A stretch of DNA of 32,353 nt from Microbacterium sp. VKM Ac-2923 (GTDB lineage: Bacteria; Actinomycetota; Actinomycetes; Actinomycetales; Microbacteriaceae), in contig NZ_JALGRP010000017.1 of NCBI RefSeq assembly GCF_022815605.1, positions 1 through 32,353 on the forward strand, written 5' to 3'. A program made the translations under genes and the position numbers. How positions within the stretch are numbered: the stretch's first letter is position 1; each line of letters starts with the position of its first letter. Positions 6,388 to 14,902 of this stretch are shown here, in pieces. The notes under the pieces are model-generated. The model saw nothing but the letters and a program-made list of their open reading frames with translations, was not told where the DNA came from and did not search any database.

Positions 6388-7500
6388 TCAGCGCTGAAGC
6401 GGCGGGGCGGTCGAGCCCCGCACGTTCAGGCGCGGGCTGAGGATCACACGATGGGTGGGCCGGTCCGGGTCTTCCATCCGACGCGCGACGAGGTCGATGG
6501 CCGCTTCGCCGACGGCTCGTCGCGGAGGGGCCACGGCGGTCAGCGCGGGCGTGAAGAGCTCGGCGATCTCGTCGTCGTAGGCGACGATCGACAGGTCGCC
6601 CGGCACAGAGATGCCGCGGTTGAGGGCGAGATCCACGAAGGCCATGGCCTCGGGATCGGAGTGCACTACGAGAGCGGTCACGCCGTTGCCGAGTGCCGCA
6701 TCGAGGGTCGCGTCGACGACCGATGAGAACTCGGAACTGGTACGGGGCGGCAGCATCGATTCGAAGTGGTCGCTCGGGGTCAGTCCGAGCTCGGTGCAGG
6801 CAGCGTGCCACCCTGCCGTGATCTTGCGCGAGGTGGGGGAGTCGCGCGAGATGATGAGTCCGACGCGACGATGGCCCAGCGCTGCGAGGTGTCGCGCAGC
6901 CAGGACGGCACCGAGGGCGTGGTCGGTGGTGACGGATTCCACGGGTGCGCCGCCGGGCGAGGCCGTCGCCTCCCGTTCGACGAGCACGCTGGGAACGCCC
7001 GTGTCGATCAGCCACTGCACGACGTCTTGGGCATGTTCGGTGTCGGTGTTCGGGGCCACGATGAGGCCGCGCACGCCATCGGTGTGGACGAGACGCTCGA
7101 GCACGGGCCGCTCGTCCTGCAGCTCGTACGAGGCCCCGCGCAGGACGACGCCGAGGCCGAGACGGGCGGCCGCGGCCTCCGCGCCGCGAACGACCCCCGG
7201 CCAGTAGTAGTTCAGCGACGGCACCAGCATGGCCACGGACGCGGTCGGGGTGAGCGACGCGGGCGCCGCAGCATCCGATGCCCGGGCCGAGATTCCGGCC
7301 GCCGGGGCGACGGCGCCACCGTGCACGCGCTCCAACAGTCCCTCGGATTCCATCTGAGCCAGGTCTCGCCGCAACGTGACGGGGGCGACCCCCAACTCAT
7401 CGACGAGCTGCGACACGCGCACGGCGCCTTCGCGCTGCAGGATGGCGAGAACGTGGGTGCGACGTTCCGCGGCGAGAGGGGCCGCAGCCTGGTTCGTCAT
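6388..7500 (-). CDS. DeoR-type HTH / LacI-type sugar-binding transcriptional regulator
   Basis: A 370-residue hybrid regulator. Residues about 10-64 form a DeoR-type winged helix (RRTHVLAILQREGAVRVSQL, VTLRRDLAQMESEGLLERVHGG). Residues about 90-365 form a LacI/periplasmic-binding-like sensor (VAMLVPSLNYYWPGVVRGAE, LIVAPNTDTEH, ALGHRRVGLIISRDSPTSRK, LSIVAYDDEIAELFTP). Its ATG overlaps the TGA of the heparinase gene (ATGA), so the two are translationally coupled. It probably represses the divergent catabolic operons and responds to an oligosaccharide or uronate intermediate (inference). It is clearly paralogous to the regulator at 22572-23714, which has the same domain order and the same YYWP and LRxASY signatures. 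Confidence 0.9.
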   Translation of the reverse strand: MTNQAAAPLAAERRTHVLAILQREGAVRVSQLVDELGVAPVTLRRDLAQMESEGLLERVHGGAVAPAAGISARASDAAAPASLTPTASVAMLVPSLNYYWPGVVRGAEAAAARLGLGVVLRGASYELQDERPVLERLVHTDGVRGLIVAPNTDTEHAQDVVQWLIDTGVPSVLVEREATASPGGAPVESVTTDHALGAVLAARHLAALGHRRVGLIISRDSPTSRKITAGWHAACTELGLTPSDHFESMLPPRTSSEFSSVVDATLDAALGNGVTALVVHSDPEAMAFVDLALNRGISVPGDLSIVAYDDEIAELFTPALTAVAPPRRAVGEAAIDLVARRMEDPDRPTHRVILSPRLNVRGSTAPPLQR

Positions 7501-9458
7501 CGGGTTTCCTCGGTGGTAGCAGGGAGTGTTTCGAAGGTGACGACCACGTCGAGGCGGTCGGAGATGTCGAGTTCCAGACGGGTGAGGCTCGTGCCCCACA
7601 CCTCGGTGAGCAGGGGGTCCACTAGGTCGCGTCGGGTCACGGTGCTCCTCACTCCCGCGGGCCAGCGGATGACGACGGGTGACGCACCGGTGAGCGGCCT
7701 GACGTGCGCCGTCGCGCCGGTGGCGTCGACGTCCACTTTGCCAGCGAGCACGAGGTGCCACCGGTGAGCCGCTCCGGCGGCAGTTCGCCATTCGTCCCGA
7801 ACCCGCACGCGGCCGTCGGCGAACACGACGTGACGCCGCCACGACACGGCCGCTCCGTCGGGGTAGGCCGCGGCCAGATCGGCGGACCATTCGACCGTCG
7901 CGTCGTCGAGGGTCGCGGTGACACCCCGGGCTCGGTACTCGGGGCCGGGGCACTGCTGCTGGCCGGCGATCACGGGCGTGTTGTGCCAGGCGCTCTGCAT
8001 CGTCCAGATGTCGTAGCGATCCGGCCCGAAGGTCTGCTTCGTGTAGGTCGGCCGTCCGACGTCGACGACGACGGGAACGCCGTCCGACGCGATGACGAAG
8101 CTGCCGACGTCGTTGTGATTGTGATGTTCGCCGTTGTGGCCGCCCTTGACCGCCACGGTGAGACCGGCTGTCGAACCGCTCCGGCCGCGCGCCACGAGCA
8201 CTTCGGTGGACGGCAACCAGACGCGGCTGATCAGCGGCGGCTGCCCCGCGGTGGCGGCGATCCAGTCGGCATCCGTCATACCGCGCAGGAGCCGGCCCAG
8301 CCCGAAGGTCTCGGTCGCGGCGGGTACCCCGCGGGCGCGGTGGCTTGCCGCGTGCGCGATGGCATCCCGATCCCCGACGGCCCGGGCGCTGCGGTGCAAC
8401 GCGTGCCAGGGCTGATCGCTCGGCGGCTTCGCCTGTCCGTCCGCGAGGTTGAGGTACCAGTCGCCTCCCAGGTGCGAGCGGTGCGGGAAGGCGACGGTCG
8501 CCGCCAACGCCGGTACGAGGGCGGCATCGAGGCGCCCGCTCGTCGCGAAGGACACCAGCTCCAGCGCTTCGAGCGCTCGGCACGCGCCGTTCCACCAGTA
8601 TCCGTATCCCTCGTCGATGGCGCCGTCGAGGGGGAGAGCGGTGACGTACCGATCGATGCCCTCGAGGGCGAGGGCGACGATGCCGGCGCGTTCTTCCCGC
8701 TCGTCCGGCGCGTCGAGCAGGCGAAGCGCCGCCGTGATCACGCTGCCGTGGATCCAGGGGTTCCAGTTGTGGACGTCGCCGTCCACACCGATCCAGTGCC
8801 AGTCTCTGCGCGTCTGGAACGGGTCGAAGACGCGCCGGCGGACCTCATGACGGATGCGGGCTCGGACCCCGGGGTAGGCCGCCTCCAGGGCCCCGCCGAG
8901 GACGTGGTCGACCCAGGCGAGCTGCGCCGCCACCTCTCCGGCTCCGAGGTCGAGGAACGGCATCTCCGGGATGGCGAGCACGGAGCCTGCGGCGTGGGCG
9001 TCGTCGTGCGCCGGCCAGCACCACGAGCTCTGCTCGCACAGGAGCCACACGCCGTCCAGCACCTCGTCGAGCCAGCGGCGTTCCTCCGAGACCGCCGCGG
9101 CGACGACCGCGCGGCTGAGCCGACGCTGACGTTCGAAGACCACCGACTCCCAGCTCTCCCGGTCCCCGTCGCCGTGCACGCGCGCGGCTGCGCTCGCGAG
9201 CGCGACCTGCCAGTCGGTGCCGAGATCGTCCGACGCCCTCGCGAGCACCGCTGTCACGGCGGACGCATCGGCGCTTCCCTCCGCGCCCCAGACGGCGCGA
9301 TCGTGCGAGGGTACGACGGGGAGGGAATCCTCGGGTCGGCGCAGGGTTCGTCGAAGGGCGTCTGCGAGGTTGTCGCCGGCGCCGACGGCATCCTGAGCGT
9401 GCCAGTGCTCGGCGAGAGCGCCGGAGAACTCCGTGTGCGAAAAGGGGGTGAGCGTCAT
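7497..9458 (-). CDS. Heparinase II/III-family polysaccharide lyase (cytoplasmic)
   Basis: A 653-residue protein with no signal peptide. The N-terminal alpha/alpha-toroid spans about 1-400 and contains NWNPW (231-235) and DGAIDEGYGYWWNG (278-291), typical of the toroid lyases. The C-terminal beta-sandwich contains GGHNGEHHNHNDVGSF (439-454), the His-rich heparinase II/III signature that carries metal-binding and active-site residues. Such enzymes cleave uronate glycosidic bonds by beta-elimination, leaving a 4,5-unsaturated end, the substrate of the GH88 enzyme encoded across the divergent promoter. The lack of an export signal suggests it acts on imported oligosaccharides. I start at ATG 9458, which has AAGGA 8 bases upstream; the frame also opens 3 codons earlier. 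Exact substrate (heparosan, hyaluronan, chondroitin, alginate or another uronan) is not determinable. Confidence 0.85.
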   Translation of the reverse strand: MTLTPFSHTEFSGALAEHWHAQDAVGAGDNLADALRRTLRRPEDSLPVVPSHDRAVWGAEGSADASAVTAVLARASDDLGTDWQVALASAAARVHGDGDRESWESVVFERQRRLSRAVVAAAVSEERRWLDEVLDGVWLLCEQSSWCWPAHDDAHAAGSVLAIPEMPFLDLGAGEVAAQLAWVDHVLGGALEAAYPGVRARIRHEVRRRVFDPFQTRRDWHWIGVDGDVHNWNPWIHGSVITAALRLLDAPDEREERAGIVALALEGIDRYVTALPLDGAIDEGYGYWWNGACRALEALELVSFATSGRLDAALVPALAATVAFPHRSHLGGDWYLNLADGQAKPPSDQPWHALHRSARAVGDRDAIAHAASHRARGVPAATETFGLGRLLRGMTDADWIAATAGQPPLISRVWLPSTEVLVARGRSGSTAGLTVAVKGGHNGEHHNHNDVGSFVIASDGVPVVVDVGRPTYTKQTFGPDRYDIWTMQSAWHNTPVIAGQQQCPGPEYRARGVTATLDDATVEWSADLAAAYPDGAAVSWRRHVVFADGRVRVRDEWRTAAGAAHRWHLVLAGKVDVDATGATAHVRPLTGASPVVIRWPAGVRSTVTRRDLVDPLLTEVWGTSLTRLELDISDRLDVVVTFETLPATTEETR

Positions 9459-9476
9459 TGATCCCATCCTTGAAAC

Positions 9477-9490
9477 GATCAGAAGTGATC
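9477..9490. promoter_or_regulatory. Inverted repeat over the heparinase promoter (operator candidate)
   Basis: GATCA-GAAG-TGATC is a perfect 5-4-5 inverted repeat that overlaps the minus-strand -10 hexamer (9488-9493) and the expected transcription start of the heparinase-regulator operon, a classic repressor position. Confidence 0.45.
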
Positions 9491-9539
9491 ATAACAAAAG
9501 TAAAACGACGTTGCAATGAACGAATCGCGTTGATACGCT
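9488..9539. promoter_or_regulatory. Divergent promoters sharing one palindromic -35
   Basis: The self-complementary hexamer TTGCAA (9511-9516) sits exactly 17 bases from a -10 element on both sides. On the plus strand this is TACGCT (9534-9539), for the DUF2264 operon. On the minus strand it is TATGAT (complement of 9488-9493), for the heparinase operon. Both predicted leaders are short (about 20-35 bases) and both genes have good ribosome sites. Confidence 0.6.
9522..9536. promoter_or_regulatory. Operator candidate over the catabolic-operon promoter
   Basis: GAATCGCGTTGATAC (complement GTATCAACGCGATTC) matches 11 of 15 positions of the perfect palindrome upstream of the GH59-like gene at 28809. 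It lies in the spacer and -10 of the plus-strand promoter, where a bound repressor would block polymerase. Confidence 0.45.
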
Positions 9540-9578
9540 CCTGAAACGGTCGCTTGAGGCGAGTTCAAAGGAGATCCC

Positions 9579-11573
9579 GTGTCCGTTACATCGCACCCCT
9601 CACCCCAGAGCACGACGATCTCGTCGTCCTCTTCGGGGTGGACGCGCCGCGACTGGACGGACTTCGCCGATCGCCTTCTCGTAGCCGCTCGCGACCACGC
9701 ATCCGAGAACAGCGCACGCATCACCTTCCCCGGTGCCGAGGGCGGGTACGGCCGAGCGGTCGACGGACTCGAGGGGTTCGCCCGCACCTTCCTGTTGGCG
9801 GCGTTCCGGCTCGCCGGTGACGACGGTCACGGCCTGGAGGATCTCGCGGCGTTCTATCGCCGCGGCGTCGAGAACGGGGTCGACCCGGCCGCCGAAGACC
9901 GGTGGGTGCGCATGGACGAACACCCCCAGGCCAAGGTCGAGGCCGCATCCCTCGCCGTCGCGCTCGACATGACCCGGCCGTGGATCTGGGACCGTCTGGA
10001 TGACGAGACCCACCAGCGCGTCATCGACTACCTGTCGCCCGTCGTCGGCGACGACACCTACCCCCAGACGAACTGGCTGTGGTTCCGCGTCGTCGTCCAG
10101 ACCTTCCTCCGCTCCGTCGGAGGACCGTGGTCGCAGGACGACATCACCGCAGACCTCGCACTCCACGACGAGCTGACCCGAGCCGACGGGTGGATCTCCG
10201 ACGGTTTCGAGCGCTCCTACGACCACTACGTCGGGTGGGCGCTGCACGTCTACCCCGTCCTCTGGCCCCGCATGCGGGGGGCTGCGGATCTCGCGGCGGG
10301 GCGCATCGCCGATGTCGCCGGGCTCGACCGGTACCTCGAGGACGCCGTCCGCTTGGTCGGCGCCGACGGATCCCCCCTGATGCAGGGGCGCAGTCTCGTC
10401 TACCGCTTCGCCGCCGCCGCGCCGTTCTGGGCGGGGGTCGTCGCCGGTGTCCGTTCGACCTCGCTCGGTTCCCTTCGTCACGCGGCCGAGAAGATCGTGC
10501 GCCATTTCGTCGACGCCGGCGCACCGGACGATCGCGACATCCTCACGTTGGGGTGGCACGGCGAGTGGCGCGACCTCGCCCAGTCCTATTCCGGACCCGG
10601 GTCGCCCTATTGGGCCGTCAAGGGACTGCTCGGGGTGATGCTCCCCTCTCACCACCCGGTGTGGGCTGCCGAAGCGGAGCCGCTTCCGGTCGAACGCGAT
10701 GACTATCTCCGCGCCGTCGCGGCGCCCGGGTGGGTTGCCTCGGGAACGGATGCCGACGGCATCGTCCGCATCGCCAATCACGGCACCGACCACGCCATCG
10801 AGGGCGGGCTCGTCGGGGATTCCCCGCTGTATGCCCGGATCGGGTACTCCACGGCTGCGGCCCCACTGGCGAACGAGCGAGCGTGGGAAGAGCCCCTCGA
10901 GCAGAGCGTGAGCATCGTCGACGTACGCGGCCGTGCCACCCACCGCGCCGCCATGCGTCTCATCGACACGCGCGTGCAGCACGACGCCGGCGGGCACGTC
11001 GCCATCGCCGCATCCGTCTCCGCCGCGCATTGGATCACTGCGGCCCCCGCCGTCCACCGACACGGTTCCGGCCTGGTCGGCGAGGTGGAGGTGGCCGGGG
11101 CCGTCGAAGTGCACTCGCTCCTGCGCGGACCGTGGGAGATGCGACTCATCCGCGTCGTCTCGCTCGAACCGCATCTGGACGCGCGGGAGCTGCGCGTGCG
11201 AGTCGGCGGATGGGCCGTCTCGGGCGCCGAGACGGACTCCGGCATCGACGGCGCCCACGCGTTCGTCCGCTCCGGTTCCGTCCGCAGCTCTCTCGTCGCC
11301 CTCCACCCCGAGGCCCGGGCGCGAATCGAACACCGCGTGGATGCCAGCCCCCTGGGTCCCCGGTCCGCCGTCCCCGTCGCCGAGCACCCCCTGCTCGTCG
11401 GGGAGTGGCTGCACGTCCTCATCGGGCTCGCCGGCGACGACAGCGCGTCGGGGACGCCGTCCGGGTCGGCGGAACACGACGGGACGCATCTCGTCACCAT
11501 CACTTGGCCGGATTCCACGGTCACCACCAGTCGTCTCGCGCAGACCGGCATCACCGCGGTCGCGAGTCGATAA
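9579..11573 (+). CDS. DUF2264-domain protein, putative uronan-processing enzyme
   Basis: A 664-residue cytoplasmic protein. The N-terminal two thirds (about 25-400) follow the DUF2264 pattern, an alpha/alpha-toroid related to six-hairpin glycosidases and toroid lyases: VDGLEGFARTFLLAAFRLAG, NWLWFRVVVQTFLRSVG, DGWISDGFERSYDHYVGWALHVYPVLW and QGRSLVYRFAAAAPFWAG. A beta-rich C-terminal part follows (about 410-660). The GTG start at 9579 has an excellent ribosome site (AAAGGAGATCCC). As first gene of the operon and divergent from the heparinase homologue, it probably handles the same polysaccharide. The family has no single established reaction that I can cite, so lyase versus hydrolase is left open. 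Confidence 0.85.
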   Translation: MSVTSHPSPQSTTISSSSSGWTRRDWTDFADRLLVAARDHASENSARITFPGAEGGYGRAVDGLEGFARTFLLAAFRLAGDDGHGLEDLAAFYRRGVENGVDPAAEDRWVRMDEHPQAKVEAASLAVALDMTRPWIWDRLDDETHQRVIDYLSPVVGDDTYPQTNWLWFRVVVQTFLRSVGGPWSQDDITADLALHDELTRADGWISDGFERSYDHYVGWALHVYPVLWPRMRGAADLAAGRIADVAGLDRYLEDAVRLVGADGSPLMQGRSLVYRFAAAAPFWAGVVAGVRSTSLGSLRHAAEKIVRHFVDAGAPDDRDILTLGWHGEWRDLAQSYSGPGSPYWAVKGLLGVMLPSHHPVWAAEAEPLPVERDDYLRAVAAPGWVASGTDADGIVRIANHGTDHAIEGGLVGDSPLYARIGYSTAAAPLANERAWEEPLEQSVSIVDVRGRATHRAAMRLIDTRVQHDAGGHVAIAASVSAAHWITAAPAVHRHGSGLVGEVEVAGAVEVHSLLRGPWEMRLIRVVSLEPHLDARELRVRVGGWAVSGAETDSGIDGAHAFVRSGSVRSSLVALHPEARARIEHRVDASPLGPRSAVPVAEHPLLVGEWLHVLIGLAGDDSASGTPSGSAEHDGTHLVTITWPDSTVTTSRLAQTGITAVASR

Positions 11574-11626
11574 TCCCGAGGGTCCCCGAAGATGGGGCGC
11601 CCGACCTTACGAAGGAGTAACCAAGA

Positions 11627-12928
11627 ATGAAGCGCACGTACGCTGCCGCAGCCGGCGTGATCACTGTTGCAACGCTCTCGCTCGCCGGGTGCAGTGGCGG
11701 GTCCACCGGTGATGCCGCGGAGCCCGGCGGTCCGATCACCCTCACCCTGTCGGGGTGGGCGCTGGACACCACCCCCGAATTCCAGTTGCTGGCCGACGCG
11801 TTCTCGGAGAAGAACCCCGACGTCACCGTCGAGGTCACCGGCTACGACGCCGCCGACTACAACACCCTTCTCACCACCGACCTCGCCGCCGGGTCCGGAC
11901 CGGACATCATCACCCAGAAAGAGGTGAAGTACCTCCCGACCCTGGTCGAGGGTGGACAGCTCCTCGACGTCTCCGACGTCGCCCTGTCGGACGAGATCGG
12001 CGGTGCGTCGTCGTACCAGGTCGACGGCACGCAGTACGCCGTGCCGTACCGCCAGGACTCCTGGGTCCTGTTCTACAACAAGGCCCTCTTCGCCCAGGCC
12101 GGTGTCGCCGAGCCCGACGGGAGCTGGACGTGGGCCGACTACGATGCGGCCGCCGCCAAGCTGACCGACGGCATCGCTGCGGCGGGCGGTACCGCGAAGG
12201 GCACCTACCAGCACCGCTGGCAGTCCACCGTCCAGGGGTTCGCAAATGCGCAGCAGGACGGCGACATCCTCAGCGGCGAGTACGACTACATGGCTCCGTA
12301 CTACGAGCGCGTGCTCGGTCTGCAGGACGACGGCGACCAGGTCAACTTCAACACCAGCACCGCCAACCAGCTGACCTACCAGGGCGAGTTCGGCACCCAG
12401 AACGCCGCCATGCTCCCCATGGGCACCTGGTACGTCGCCACCCTCATCGCCCAGCAGGCATCGGGTGACGCCAACACCTTCGAGTGGGGCATCGCGCCGA
12501 TCCCGCAGGCGGACGCCTCCACCGCCGGCACGACCAACACCCCCGTCACCTTCGGCGATCCGACCGGCTTCGGCATCAACGCCGGAATCGCCGACAACAA
12601 GGTGCAGGCGGCCAAGGACTTCCTCGCCTTCGCCTCGAGCGAGGAGGCCGCACAGCTGCTCGCCGGCATCGGCATCACCCCCGCGCTGTTGACGGACGGC
12701 GTCGTCGAGACCTACTTCAGCAACGAGGGCGCCCCGCAGGACGAGCTGTCCGCGTTCGCCTTCGCCGAGCACGACACGCACCCCGAGAACCCCACGTCGA
12801 ACAAGGCTGCGGCCATCCAGAACATCCTCCTCGATATGCACTCGGCGATCCTCTCCGGATCGACCTCCGTGGATGCGGCCATCACCGACGCGCAGAACCG
12901 CGTCGCCAACGAGGTCGGCCTGGACTGA
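11627..12928 (+). CDS. ABC sugar transporter, solute-binding lipoprotein (CUT1)
   Basis: A 433-residue family 1 extracellular binding protein. The lipobox LAGC (Cys22) is followed by a Gly/Ser tether, and the protein then shows the usual order: ITLTLSGWALDTTPEFQLLADAFSEKNPDVTVEV, AVPYRQDSWVLFYNKALF, AAMLPMGTWYVATL and GFGINAGIADNKVQAAKDFLAF. It captures oligosaccharides at the cell surface for the two permeases downstream. A ribosome site (GAAGGAG) precedes the ATG. The intergenic stretch before the permease contains a very stable hairpin that may set the excess of binding protein over permease. Confidence 0.93.
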   Translation: MKRTYAAAAGVITVATLSLAGCSGGSTGDAAEPGGPITLTLSGWALDTTPEFQLLADAFSEKNPDVTVEVTGYDAADYNTLLTTDLAAGSGPDIITQKEVKYLPTLVEGGQLLDVSDVALSDEIGGASSYQVDGTQYAVPYRQDSWVLFYNKALFAQAGVAEPDGSWTWADYDAAAAKLTDGIAAAGGTAKGTYQHRWQSTVQGFANAQQDGDILSGEYDYMAPYYERVLGLQDDGDQVNFNTSTANQLTYQGEFGTQNAAMLPMGTWYVATLIAQQASGDANTFEWGIAPIPQADASTAGTTNTPVTFGDPTGFGINAGIADNKVQAAKDFLAFASSEEAAQLLAGIGITPALLTDGVVETYFSNEGAPQDELSAFAFAEHDTHPENPTSNKAAAIQNILLDMHSAILSGSTSVDAAITDAQNRVANEVGLD

Positions 12929-12935
12929 CCTTCTC

Positions 12936-12971
12936 GTGGCCGGCTCGCCGACGTCTCGGTGAGCCGGCCAC
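12936..12971 (+). terminator. Intercistronic hairpin between binding protein and permease genes
   Basis: GTGGCCGGCTC pairs perfectly with GAGCCGGCCAC and, through one G-U pair and an inner CCGA/TCGG, forms a stem of 16 pairs with a CGTC loop. It follows the binding-protein stop by 7 bases. It is best read as a partial terminator or 3' mRNA stabiliser within the operon rather than a full stop. Confidence 0.65.
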
Positions 12972-13002
12972 CACCCCCCCACCTACCTGCCTGGAGGCAC
13001 TC

Positions 13003-13947
13003 ATGGCGAGCATCGCCGCCACCGACCACGGAACTGCGCCGCAGCCGCCGGTCGTCCCGGACCGTCGCCGACGGTCGCGGCTGAAGATGCGCAACACCCT
13101 CGTCGGGTGGAGCTTCATCCTCCCCAACTTCCTCGGTTTCGGCCTGCTGACGCTGATCCCCATCGTCGTGCTGTTCTACATGTCGTTCACGAACTGGAAC
13201 GTGTTCGGCAAGGCCGACTGGATCGGTTTCACCAACTACCAGCGCCTCATCGGTGACGGAAGCTTCCAGATCTCCGTCATCAACACCCTCTACTACTCCG
13301 TACTGCACATCCCCCTGACGATCATCGTGTCGCTGGGACTGGCTCTGCTGCTGAACAACAAGCTGCGCGGGGTCGCTTTCTTCCGCACCGCCGCGTTCTT
13401 CCCCTACATCACGTCCATCGTCGCCATCGCCGTCGTCTGGAACCTGCTGTTCAGCCCGGAGTACGGCCCCATCAACGAGGGCCTGCGCTTCCTCGGCATC
13501 CAGAACCCCCCGGGGTGGCTCACGTCGCCCGAATGGGCCATGCCCGCCGTCGTCGTCGTCAGCACCTGGCGCGACATGGGTTACTACATGATCCTCTTCC
13601 TGGCGGGACTGCAGACCGTGCCCCGCGAGCTGCACGAGGCGGCCCGTATGGACGGCGCCAACGTGTGGCAGCGGTTCGTCAACGTCACCATCCCCTGCCT
13701 TCGACCGACGATGTTCTTCGTCACCGTGATGCTGACCATCAACTCGTTCAAGATCTTCGATCTCATCCTCGTGATGACGGAGGGCGGCCCCGGGCAATCG
13801 ACGCTGGTGCTGTCGCAGTTCATCTTCCGTAAGGGATTCGAGGAGAGCCAGTACGGCTACGCCTCCGCGGCGTCGGTCGCCCTGTTCTTCCTCTGCATCA
13901 CCGTCACTGTCGTGCAGTTCGTGTGGAACAAGAAGCGGAGCACCTGA
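13003..13947 (+). CDS. ABC sugar transporter permease, MalF/UgpA type
   Basis: A 314-residue inner-membrane protein with a short basic N-terminus (DRRRRSRLKMRN) and six predicted membrane helices, beginning with LVGWSFILPNFLGFGLLTLIPIVVLF. The cytoplasmic EAA loop ELHEAARMDGANVWQRFVNVTIP, which contacts the ATPase, is intact. The ATG at 13003 has GGAGG upstream. Its stop overlaps the next start (TGATG), so the two permeases are coupled. No ATPase gene is present, as is usual for CUT1 systems that share an MsmK/MsiK-type ATPase encoded elsewhere. Confidence 0.93.
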   Translation: MASIAATDHGTAPQPPVVPDRRRRSRLKMRNTLVGWSFILPNFLGFGLLTLIPIVVLFYMSFTNWNVFGKADWIGFTNYQRLIGDGSFQISVINTLYYSVLHIPLTIIVSLGLALLLNNKLRGVAFFRTAAFFPYITSIVAIAVVWNLLFSPEYGPINEGLRFLGIQNPPGWLTSPEWAMPAVVVVSTWRDMGYYMILFLAGLQTVPRELHEAARMDGANVWQRFVNVTIPCLRPTMFFVTVMLTINSFKIFDLILVMTEGGPGQSTLVLSQFIFRKGFEESQYGYASAASVALFFLCITVTVVQFVWNKKRST

Positions 13948-14900
13948 TGGTCGGCACAGTCACCCCCACGCAGGACCTGAAGACGGTCAGCATCGTTGCG
14001 CCGCCCCCTCCGCGCCGCGGCCTGTTCCGGCTCGCCGGTGGCGGTCAGCGTCCCGTCGACTCCCCGCCCCTGACGCCGGCGCGTCGAGCGGCTCGGATCG
14101 CCGGCTACGTCGCCCTCATCGTCTTCGCGGCGGCGCTGCTCATGCCGTTCTTCTGGATGGTCATGAGCTCGCTGAAGTCCGCGAACGAAGTCTTCTCCAT
14201 CCCCCTGCGGTGGATCCCGGAGACCTTCATCTGGCAGAACTACGTCGACATCTGGTCGCAGTCGAACATCCTCACGTGGATCCGCAACACGCTGTTCCTG
14301 TCGGTCGTCGTCACCGCGTTGCAGGTGCTGACCGGCTCGTTCGCCGCCTACGGGTTCGCCCGCATCCGGTTCCCCGGCCGCGACGTGCTCTTCCTGCTCT
14401 ACATCGGCACCATCGCTGTGCCGTGGCAGTCGTACATGATCCCGCAGTTCATCCTCCTGACGAACTTCAACGTCACCAACACCCTGTGGGCCGTCGTGCT
14501 CCTGCAGGCTTTCGGTGCCTTCGGGGTGTTCCTCATGAAGCAGTACTACGAGACCATCCCCGAGGAACTCTCCGAGGCGGCGCGCATCGACGGTCTCAGC
14601 GAGTACGCGATCTGGCGCAAGATCATGCTCCCGCTGTCGGTCCCGGCTCTGGCGAGCTTGACCCTGCTCACCTTCGTCAACACCTGGAACGACTACCTCG
14701 GGCCGCTGATCTACCTGCGGAACCCCGACCTCTGGACCATTCAGCTGGGTCTGCGCAGCTTCGTCAGCAACCTCTACGACACCAACTACGCGCTGCTGTT
14801 CGCCGGTCTCACGATCTCGGTGGTCCCGATCGCCATCATCTTCCTGCTCGGCCAGAAGTACTTCGTCGAGGGCATCGCCACCAGCGGGCTCAAGGGCTGA
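13947..14900 (+). CDS. ABC sugar transporter permease, MalG/UgpE type
   Basis: A 317-residue membrane protein and partner of the previous permease. The N-terminus is Pro-rich and cytoplasmic, followed by six predicted helices (first about 48-70, LIVFAAALLMPFFWMVMSSL). The EAA loop EELSEAARIDGLSEYAIWR and the C-terminal GLKG, typical of MalG-type subunits, are present. The ATG at 13947 shares its A with the preceding TGA. The open frame extends 8 codons further upstream, but that would overlap the neighbour with no benefit. Confidence 0.93.
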   Translation: MVGTVTPTQDLKTVSIVAPPPPRRGLFRLAGGGQRPVDSPPLTPARRAARIAGYVALIVFAAALLMPFFWMVMSSLKSANEVFSIPLRWIPETFIWQNYVDIWSQSNILTWIRNTLFLSVVVTALQVLTGSFAAYGFARIRFPGRDVLFLLYIGTIAVPWQSYMIPQFILLTNFNVTNTLWAVVLLQAFGAFGVFLMKQYYETIPEELSEAARIDGLSEYAIWRKIMLPLSVPALASLTLLTFVNTWNDYLGPLIYLRNPDLWTIQLGLRSFVSNLYDTNYALLFAGLTISVVPIAIIFLLGQKYFVEGIATSGLKG

Positions 14901-14902
14901 TC

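Noticed and set aside
6071..7015. A 314-residue minus-strand frame overlapping the first regulator and the intergenic block.
   Set aside because: Its regulator part is in the wrong frame and Arg-rich, no ribosome site precedes it, and no motif is recognisable.
7497..8595. A long upstream extension of the first regulator's frame to 8595.
   Set aside because: The extension is out of frame with the heparinase gene it overlaps and is Arg-rich noise. The regulator's HTH starts just after ATG 7500.
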